DNA from: Ruminococcus sp. UBA4383
Lineage (GTDB): Bacteria; Bacillota; Clostridia; Oscillospirales; Ruminococcaceae
Assembly: GCA_002389995.1 (NCBI GenBank)
Contig: DGRR01000018.1
Coordinates: forward strand, 1-10,860
DNA length: 10,860 nt
Direction: 5' to 3'
Shown here: piece after piece, positions 5,400-10,860 of the stretch
Layout of the letters: every line of letters starts with the position of its first letter
How positions within the stretch are numbered: the first letter of the stretch is position 1
The notes under the pieces: generated by a model
What the model was told of the DNA's origin: nothing
The model's input: the letters and a program-made list of their open reading frames with translations, nothing else
The model's database searches: none
Position numbers and translations under genes: made by a program

Positions 5400-6599
5400 A
5401 TGATTATTTTAGTTGTAAACGCAGGAAGTTCATCTCTCAAGTATCAGCTTATCAATATGGAGGATGAAAGTGTTCTCGCAAAGGGCAACTGCGACAGAAT
5501 CGGCATTGACGGACATATCGCACACAAGGCTGCTGACGGCAGGGAAATCAATGAGGACTGCTCATTTCCCACACATACGGAAGCTTTCATGAAGCTTGTT
5601 GAAGCTCTCACAAAAAGCGAGGCAAAGGTTATCGACAGCATGGACGAAATTTCCGCAGTAGGTCACCGTATAGTGCAGGGTGCGGACGTATTTGACAAGT
5701 CTGTACTCGTTACCGATGAAGTTATTGACAAGATTGACGAACTCAGGGAACTTGCTCCTGTACACAATCACGCTCATGCACTTGCCCTCAGAGCTTGTAA
5801 GAGTGTAATTCCCGCAAATGTACCGCAGGTTGTAGTATTTGATACTGCATTCCACCAGACAATGCCTGCAAAAGCATATATGTTCGGACTCCCCTATGAT
5901 GATTATGAGACACTTCATGTAAGAAAATACGGTTTCCACGGCACATCACACAGATTTGTTTCAGCCGCTCTCGCAGAAGCTATGGGAAAAGACATCAAAG
6001 ACCTTAAAATCGTTTCATGTCACCTCGGCAACGGTTCTTCAATAACAGCGGTTGACGGTGGAAAATCCGTTGATACATCAATGGGATTCACACCTCTTGA
6101 CGGTGTTGTTATGGGAACAAGAACAGGCTGCGTTGACCCCTCAGCAGTTACATTCGTAGCAGACAAGCACGGCTTTACACCCGCAGAAATGAGCGAATAT
6201 ATGAACAAGAAATCAGGATTTCTCGGAGTATCAGGCGTGGGTTCGGATAACCGTGATGTTCAGACAGCCGCAAACGAGGGCAATGAGAGAGCGCAGCTTG
6301 TATCTGATATGCTCGTATATGAAATCAGAAAATATATCGGTTCATACGCAGCAGCCATGAACGGTCTTGATGCAGTTCTCTTTACAGGCGGCATAGGCGA
6401 AAATTCATGGGAAGTAAGAGAGGGTGCTTGTTCTGAAATGGATTATTTCGGAATCAAGATTGACAAGGAACTCAACCGCACAATAAGAGGAAAACTTACA
6501 AAGATTTCAACTCCTGATTCAAAGGTTGAAGTATGGATTGTTCCCACAAATGAAGAACTCCTCATAGCAAGAGATACACTTGCACTTATCTCAAAGTAA
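5400..6599 (+). CDS. ackA: Acetate kinase AckA
   Basis: A 399-residue ASKHA-fold kinase that interconverts acetyl phosphate + ADP with acetate + ATP, the ATP-yielding last step of acetate fermentation. N-A-G-S-S-S-L-K at residues 7-14 and F-D-T-A-F-H-Q-T-M at 147-155 are the two family signatures. Asn7, Arg90, Asp148, His180 (F-H-G-T-S-H), Arg241 (G-T-R) and Glu385/386 (T-N-E-E-L) match the key residues of well-studied acetate kinases almost position for position. H-L-G-N-G-S-S (208-214) and F-T-G-G-I-G-E-N-S (328-336) bind nucleotide phosphates. Deviations are H-R-I-V-Q-G-A where H-R-V-V-H-G-G is usual, and H-N-H-A-H where H-N-P is usual. The start at 5400 gives the normal N-terminus; 5391 would add three residues. 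No pta gene is adjacent. It has its own promoter and terminator, so it is probably a single-gene transcript. Confidence 0.96.
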   Translation: MIILVVNAGSSSLKYQLINMEDESVLAKGNCDRIGIDGHIAHKAADGREINEDCSFPTHTEAFMKLVEALTKSEAKVIDSMDEISAVGHRIVQGADVFDKSVLVTDEVIDKIDELRELAPVHNHAHALALRACKSVIPANVPQVVVFDTAFHQTMPAKAYMFGLPYDDYETLHVRKYGFHGTSHRFVSAALAEAMGKDIKDLKIVSCHLGNGSSITAVDGGKSVDTSMGFTPLDGVVMGTRTGCVDPSAVTFVADKHGFTPAEMSEYMNKKSGFLGVSGVGSDNRDVQTAANEGNERAQLVSDMLVYEIRKYIGSYAAAMNGLDAVLFTGGIGENSWEVREGACSEMDYFGIKIDKELNRTIRGKLTKISTPDSKVEVWIVPTNEELLIARDTLALISK

Positions 6600-6633
6600 G
6601 CTGATACAAGATATTATAATACAAAACGCACAA

Positions 6634-6704
6634 AAAGTCAATACATTTTTATGGCAAGCCGCATAAAAAATGCCGCTTGCCATTTTCTTGCAATGTTTGA
6701 CTTT
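6634..6704. repeat. Nested inverted repeat spanning the ackA-uvrB intergenic region
   Basis: The outer left arm, AAAGTCAATACATT (6634-6647), pairs with AATGTTTGACTTT (6692-6704): 13 bp with one bulged T at 6642. Nested inside, ATGGCAAGC (6651-6659) pairs with GCTTGCCAT (6675-6683). After a C-C mismatch, GCA (6661-6663) pairs with TGC (6671-6673) around a TAAAAAA loop. The outer right arm contains the -35 box of the uvrB promoter. Confidence 0.8.
6651..6689 (+). terminator. Probable intrinsic terminator of ackA
   Basis: A 9-bp stem ATGGCAAGC/GCTTGCCAT, extended by three more pairs across a mismatch, closes on an A-rich loop. It is followed by TTTTCTT (6683-6689). It begins about 50 nt after the ackA stop. 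The T-tract is interrupted by a C, so termination may be partial. There is no comparable T-tract for the opposite direction. Confidence 0.7.
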
Positions 6705-6725
6705 ATTAAATGTATATGTTATAAT
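6697..6725 (+). promoter_or_regulatory. Strong sigma-A promoter of the uvrB operon with extended -10
   Basis: TTGACT (6697-6702) and a perfect TATAAT (6720-6725) are separated by the ideal 17 nt, and TG at 6717-6718 makes an extended -10. Transcription should start near 6731-6733, about 40 nt before uvrB. I found no clear LexA-type dyad (GAAC-4-GTTC or similar) over or near it, so SOS control is not evident from sequence. Confidence 0.85.
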
Positions 6726-6771
6726 TGTATTGAATCAAATTTCAGGATTAATTTTCAGGGGGTATTATTCA

Positions 6772-8736
6772 ATGGATAAATTCAAGCTTGTATCAGACTA
6801 TTCTCCTGCGGGCGACCAGCCGAAAGCTATAAAACAGCTTACAGACAATATCCTCGCAGGAAAAAAAGAACAGATTCTCCTCGGCGTTACAGGTTCGGGA
6901 AAAACATTCACAATGGCTAATGTCATAGCAAATGTAAACAAGCCCACACTCGTACTCGCCCACAATAAAATACTTGCGGCACAGCTATGCTCGGAATTTA
7001 AAGAATTTTTCCCTGAAAATGCCGTTGAATATTTTGTATCATACTATGACTACTATCAGCCCGAAGCATATGTCCCCAGTACAGACAGCTATATCGAAAA
7101 GGATTCATCAATAAATGATGAAATAGATAAATTAAGACATTCCGCAACAACTGCCCTTGCTGAACGCAGAGATGTAATAATCGTTGCAAGCGTTTCATGC
7201 ATATATTCTCTCGGAAGCCCTGAGGAATACCGTTCAATGGTAGTTTCCGTAAGACAGGGTATGGAAAAGCCAAGAGATGTCTTAATTGATGAACTTGTAA
7301 GAATAAGATATGAAAGAAATGATATGAGCTTTGAAAGAAATAAATTCAGAGTGCGTGGAGATGTAGTCGAAATTTTCCCCGCAAGGTCAAGCGATACCGC
7401 TGTAAGAGTTGAATATTTCGGTGACGAAATCGACAGAATTTCCGAAATAAATGCCCTCACGGGAGAAGTAAAGGCTGTCGTTTCCCATGCGGCAATATTC
7501 CCTGCATCACACTATATCGTAAGCGATGAAAAACTTGAAAATGCACTGAACGAAATTGACAGGGAACTCGCTGAAAGAATTGACTATTTCACTAAACACA
7601 ACAAACTCATAGAGGCTCAGAGAATCGAACAGAGAACACATTATGACATGGAAATGCTCCGTGAAATAGGCTATTGCAGCGGTGTGGAAAATTATTCAAG
7701 AATACTCTCAGGCAGACCGGAGGGAAGCACTCCCATGACGCTTTTAGACCATTTCCCGAAAGATTTTCTCCTCATAGTCGATGAAAGTCATGTCACACTC
7801 CCGCAGGTAAGGGCTATGTATGCAGGCGACAGGGCAAGAAAAACTACTCTTGTCGATTACGGATTCAGACTGCCTTCCGCTATGGATAACAGACCGCTTA
7901 ATTTTGATGAATTTAACGCCCATATCAATCAGGCTGTATATGTAAGTGCCACTCCTGCACAGATTGAACGTGAAAAAACTGATATAATCATTGAACAGGT
8001 TATCCGTCCCACAGGTCTTGTTGACCCCGAAATAATAGTTAAACCTACTGACGGACAAATTGATGACCTTTTATCCGAAATAAACAAGCGTGTTGAAAAA
8101 AATGAGAGAGTCCTCATAACTGCCCTCACTAAAAAAATGGCGGAGGATTTGACGGAATATTATCAGAATCTCAATGTAAAGGCAAAATATCTGCACCACG
8201 ATATTGATACCATTGAGAGAATGGAAATTATAAAGGATTTGCGAAACGGTGAATTTGATGTCCTCATAGGAATAAACCTTCTGCGTGAAGGTCTTGATAT
8301 ACCCGAAGTAAGCCTTATTGCAATACTCGATGCGGATAAGGAGGGATTCCTGCGAAGCGAAACTTCTTTAATCCAGACCATAGGCAGAGCCGCAAGAAAT
8401 TCAAACGGACAGGTTATCATGTACGCTGACAGCGTTACAGGTTCAATGGAAAGGGCTATCATGGAAACTAACCGCCGCCGTGAAATTCAGATGAATTACA
8501 ATAAGGAACACGGCATTGTCCCGAAAACTATCATCAAGGGCGTGCGTGATGTCCTCGAAATTACTTCAAAGGAAAAATTAAAACAGAAAACCGAAAACAA
8601 AAAACTTTCCGCAAAGGAAAAACAGGAACTTATTGCAAAACTTACAGCAGAAATGAAAAATGCAGCCAAAATGCTCGAATTTGAACACGCTGCATATCTG
8701 CGTGACAAAATAAAAGAACTGGAGGGAAGAAAATGA
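6772..8736 (+). CDS. uvrB: Excinuclease ABC subunit UvrB
   Basis: A 654-residue superfamily-2 helicase-like protein, full length for UvrB (about 655-675). In nucleotide excision repair it is loaded by UvrA, verifies the lesion and recruits UvrC. The Walker A motif G-V-T-G-S-G-K-T is at residues 38-45. The tyrosine-rich beta-hairpin (Y-Y-D-Y-Y, 91-95) inserts between strands. The Walker B/DESH box is at 337-340, S-A-T-P at 392-395 and motif VI Q-T-I-G-R-A-A-R-N at 535-543. The C-terminal UVR domain (about 619-651), which contacts UvrC, is present. The ATG at 6772 is chosen because M-D-K-F-K-L-V-S is the family start and AGGGGG lies 9 nt upstream; the frame is open to 6670, but that extension covers the promoter. 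The stop overlaps the next ATG by 4 nt. No uvrC is in the window. Confidence 0.98.
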   Translation: MDKFKLVSDYSPAGDQPKAIKQLTDNILAGKKEQILLGVTGSGKTFTMANVIANVNKPTLVLAHNKILAAQLCSEFKEFFPENAVEYFVSYYDYYQPEAYVPSTDSYIEKDSSINDEIDKLRHSATTALAERRDVIIVASVSCIYSLGSPEEYRSMVVSVRQGMEKPRDVLIDELVRIRYERNDMSFERNKFRVRGDVVEIFPARSSDTAVRVEYFGDEIDRISEINALTGEVKAVVSHAAIFPASHYIVSDEKLENALNEIDRELAERIDYFTKHNKLIEAQRIEQRTHYDMEMLREIGYCSGVENYSRILSGRPEGSTPMTLLDHFPKDFLLIVDESHVTLPQVRAMYAGDRARKTTLVDYGFRLPSAMDNRPLNFDEFNAHINQAVYVSATPAQIEREKTDIIIEQVIRPTGLVDPEIIVKPTDGQIDDLLSEINKRVEKNERVLITALTKKMAEDLTEYYQNLNVKAKYLHHDIDTIERMEIIKDLRNGEFDVLIGINLLREGLDIPEVSLIAILDADKEGFLRSETSLIQTIGRAARNSNGQVIMYADSVTGSMERAIMETNRRREIQMNYNKEHGIVPKTIIKGVRDVLEITSKEKLKQKTENKKLSAKEKQELIAKLTAEMKNAAKMLEFEHAAYLRDKIKELEGRK

Positions 8737-9290
8737 AATATTCAGTCGAAATGATTCAGCATCAGTATGCACAGGGAACTGAACAGGAATACCTCTTTTT
8801 CTGGGGGCATAAGCCTTTAAAATACGGAAATGTCGGAAAAAACTGCCTCAGCCAGTGGTTTGAATGCAGGTTCACAGTTGAAAATATTCAGTATCATACG
8901 GCTGAACAGTATATGATGTCACAGAAAGCACTTGTATTCGGTGACAATGAAATCTATGAAAAAATAATGCAGTCCGCTGACCCCGCAGTATACAAGGCTC
9001 TCGGAAGAAAAATTAAAAATTTTGACGAAAACATATGGAACACCAAAAAGACAGATATCGTCATAAAAGGAAACACCGCAAAATTTTCACAGAATCAGAA
9101 TCTTAAAGAATTTCTCCTTTCCACAAATGAAAAAATACTCGTTGAAGCAAGCCCCTATGACAGAATATGGGGTATAGGTATGTCCGCAAATACCGAAAAT
9201 ATTCAGAATCCATACATCTGGAAAGGTAAAAATCTCCTCGGATTCTGCCTTATGGAAACAAGAGATATTTTAAGGAGTGAAACCCCATGA
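8733..9290 (+). CDS. NADAR-domain protein (YbiA-like N-glycosidase / ADP-ribose hydrolase family)
   Basis: A 185-residue single-domain protein of the NADAR (NAD and ADP-ribose) superfamily. Family features visible are F-F-W-G-H (22-26), the histidine and glutamate in Y-H-T-A-E-Q-Y (54-60) followed by Q-K (64-65), A-L-G-R (89-92), Y-D-R-I-W-G-I-G-M (142-150), and the closing G-K-N-L-L-G (165-170) and M-E-T-R. Characterised relatives cleave N-glycosidic bonds of riboflavin-pathway intermediates (E. coli YbiA), and others remove ADP-ribose from guanine bases, sometimes as antitoxins of DarT-type toxins. Which activity applies here cannot be told from sequence, and no DarT-like toxin gene is in the window. 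Its ATG overlaps the uvrB stop (ATGA) and its stop overlaps the uvrA start (ATGA), so it is made with the repair proteins. GGAGGGA lies just upstream in the uvrB end. Codon use looks like its neighbours, with no sign of recent transfer. Confidence 0.88.
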   Translation: MKYSVEMIQHQYAQGTEQEYLFFWGHKPLKYGNVGKNCLSQWFECRFTVENIQYHTAEQYMMSQKALVFGDNEIYEKIMQSADPAVYKALGRKIKNFDENIWNTKKTDIVIKGNTAKFSQNQNLKEFLLSTNEKILVEASPYDRIWGIGMSANTENIQNPYIWKGKNLLGFCLMETRDILRSETP

Positions 9291-10860
9291 CGGATAAAAT
9301 TATTGTAAAAGGCGCAAGAGTAAATAATTTAAAGAATATAGATGTTGAACTTCCGAGAAACAAACTGATTGTCATGACAGGTCTTTCAGGTTCGGGAAAA
9401 TCTTCCCTCGCCTTTGATACCATATATGCGGACGGTCAGAGAAGATATGTCGAAAGCCTTTCTTCATATGCAAGAATGTTCCTCGGACAAATGGAAAAAC
9501 CTGATGTTGACAGCATAGAAGGTCTTTCCCCCGCTATCTCGATTGACCAGAAAACTACCTCCAAAAATCCACGCTCAACAGTCGGCACAGTTACGGAAAT
9601 TTATGACTATTTAAGACTTTTATATGCAAGAATAGGCATACCGCACTGCCCCATATGCGGACGGGAGATTTCACAGCAGAGCATAGACCAGATGGTTGAC
9701 AAAATTATGAATCTCCCGCAAGGTACAAAATTCCAGCTCCTCGCCCCCATTGTAAGAAACCGCAAAGGTCAGTATGTAAAGGAAATCGAAAGTCTCAGAA
9801 AAGGCGGATTCGTCCGTGTACGCATTGACGGGATAATGTACGATCTGAGCGAGGACATTAAACTCGACAAAAACAAAAAGCATAACATAGAAGTAGTCGT
9901 TGACAGAATAATCGTAAAGGAAGGCATTGAGTCAAGAATTACCGACAGCCTTGAAACAGTTTTCAAACTCACCGAAGGTATAGCTCTTGTCGATGTAATT
10001 GACGGCGAACCAATGATATTTTCACAGAATTATGCCTGCCCTGAACATAATATCAGTATAGGTGAACTTGAACCTGTAATGTTTTCGTTCAATAATCCGA
10101 TAGGTGCTTGTCCAAAATGCACGGGACTGGGTGTATTCAGACGCATAGACCCCGATTTGATAATTCCCAACAGGGAACTTTCAATTATGGAGGGAGCTAT
10201 AAAGGCATCTGGCTGGAACAGCCTTGACGAAACTTCAATAGCCACAATGTATTACAAAGCTGTATCCAAAAAATATGACATACCGCTTGATGTACCCGTT
10301 AAGGAACTTTCAGAAAAACAGCTTGATGTATTTCTGTACGGAACAGGAGACACTCCCATTGAACTTACAAGACCAAAATCTCTCGGTGGAGGTAAATACA
10401 ATACCCCTTTTGAAGGCATTATAAATAACCTCGAAAGACGTTACAGGGAAACAAACAGCGAATATTCAAAAAATGAAATTGAAGAATGTATGAGCGAAAT
10501 TCTCTGCCCCGAATGTCACGGAAAACGCCTGAGAGAAGAATTTCTTCATGTAACTGTCGGAAATAAAAATATAAGCGAACTGACAGACTTATCCGTAAAA
10601 AACAGCCTTGAATTTTTCAGTAACCTTAAACTTACAGAACATGAAAATTTCATAGCCGAAAGAATTATAAAGGAAATCCGTGAAAGACTCGGATTCCTCG
10701 GAAATGTCGGACTTGAATATCTCACGCTTTCACGTTCATCGGGAACTCTTTCAGGCGGTGAAAGCCAGAGAATACGCCTTGCAACCCAGATAGGCTCATC
10801 ACTTACAGGCGTGCTTTATGTCCTCGATGAACCAAGTATAGGTCTGCACCAGAGAGACAA
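9287..10860 (+). CDS. uvrA: Excinuclease ABC subunit UvrA, N-terminal 524 residues (truncated by window edge)
   Basis: The gene runs off the right edge; about 524 of the usual 940 residues are present. UvrA is a dimeric ABC-type ATPase that finds DNA lesions and loads UvrB. The first Walker A G-L-S-G-S-G-K-S is at residues 32-39. Next come the UvrB-interacting segment (about 115-245) with C-P-I-C (121-124), the C-P-E-H / C-P-K-C zinc-binding pairs (251-254 and 275-278), and a further C-P-E-C (407-410). The ABC signature L-S-G-G-E-S-Q-R is at 488-495 and Walker B Y-V-L-D-E-P at 511-516. One zinc ligand position is His254 rather than the Cys of E. coli, a variant I believe is common in the family. 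The ATG at 9287 overlaps the NADAR stop (ATGA) and has AAGGAG 9 nt upstream. No frame break is seen in the visible part. Confidence 0.97.
   Translation, partial: MTDKIIVKGARVNNLKNIDVELPRNKLIVMTGLSGSGKSSLAFDTIYADGQRRYVESLSSYARMFLGQMEKPDVDSIEGLSPAISIDQKTTSKNPRSTVGTVTEIYDYLRLLYARIGIPHCPICGREISQQSIDQMVDKIMNLPQGTKFQLLAPIVRNRKGQYVKEIESLRKGGFVRVRIDGIMYDLSEDIKLDKNKKHNIEVVVDRIIVKEGIESRITDSLETVFKLTEGIALVDVIDGEPMIFSQNYACPEHNISIGELEPVMFSFNNPIGACPKCTGLGVFRRIDPDLIIPNRELSIMEGAIKASGWNSLDETSIATMYYKAVSKKYDIPLDVPVKELSEKQLDVFLYGTGDTPIELTRPKSLGGGKYNTPFEGIINNLERRYRETNSEYSKNEIEECMSEILCPECHGKRLREEFLHVTVGNKNISELTDLSVKNSLEFFSNLKLTEHENFIAERIIKEIRERLGFLGNVGLEYLTLSRSSGTLSGGESQRIRLATQIGSSLTGVLYVLDEPSIGLHQRD

Noticed and set aside
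6670..6771. Longer N-terminus for uvrB
   Set aside because: The extension covers the -35/-10 promoter and is unlike any UvrB N-terminus; AGGGGG precedes the ATG at 6772.
6700..6771. LexA/SOS box before uvrB
   Set aside because: AATGTATATGTT near 6709-6720 has a loose dyad look but does not match the GAAC-N4-GTTC type arms.
7089..7460. Minus-strand open frames inside uvrB, NADAR and uvrA
   Set aside because: They lie opposite strongly conserved coding sequence, have no ribosome sites and no recognisable motifs; treated as shadows.
8733..9290. DarT/NADAR toxin-antitoxin pair
   Set aside because: No DarT-like ADP-ribosyltransferase gene is adjacent; both neighbours are uvr genes.

Overview
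The window looks like ordinary chromosome from a moderately AT-rich, low-GC Gram-positive anaerobe. The best guess is a Ruminococcus-like member of the Clostridia (Oscillospiraceae). This rests on strong GGAGG-type ribosome binding sites, sigma-A-type promoters, the trmN6-rsmI pairing typical of Bacillota, the TmcAL (YlbM) family, an acetate kinase and a lipoprotein with a long Thr-rich tract. The genus is an inference; no rRNA or tRNA gene is present to settle it.

Left half (1-5155, minus strand): six tightly packed genes read leftward in the order tmcAL, C39-like lipoprotein, HAD hydrolase, mnmA, trmN6, rsmI (cut by the window edge). Gaps are 1-4 nt or genes overlap by 4 nt, so this is almost certainly one operon. 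Four of the six products modify RNA needed for decoding: ac4C34 of elongator tRNA-Met, s2U34, m6A37 of tRNA-Val, and 2'-O-methyl C1402 of 16S rRNA. The other two are a HAD phosphatase and a surface lipoprotein with a cysteine-peptidase fold and a C-terminal Thr-rich tail carrying 27-bp tandem repeats.

Middle (5156-6771): an AT-rich divergent intergenic region carries a good promoter for ackA (acetate kinase, plus strand). ackA is followed by a hairpin terminator. An outer inverted repeat extends from that terminator hairpin into the -35 box of a near-consensus extended -10 promoter for the next operon.

Right half (6772-10860, plus strand): uvrB, a NADAR-domain protein and uvrA (cut by the window edge) are joined by two ATGA stop/start overlaps. 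UvrA and UvrB are the damage-recognition proteins of nucleotide excision repair. The NADAR family includes enzymes that cleave N-glycosidic bonds of nucleotide-like compounds and that remove ADP-ribose from guanine. Its translational coupling between uvrB and uvrA suggests a link to repair or clean-up of ADP-ribosylated or damaged nucleotides, and is the most interesting point in the window.

No mobile element, CRISPR array, tRNA, rRNA or convincing riboswitch was seen. Most of the window is housekeeping; the unusual content is the NADAR insertion, the lipoprotein, and the composite terminator/promoter inverted repeat.
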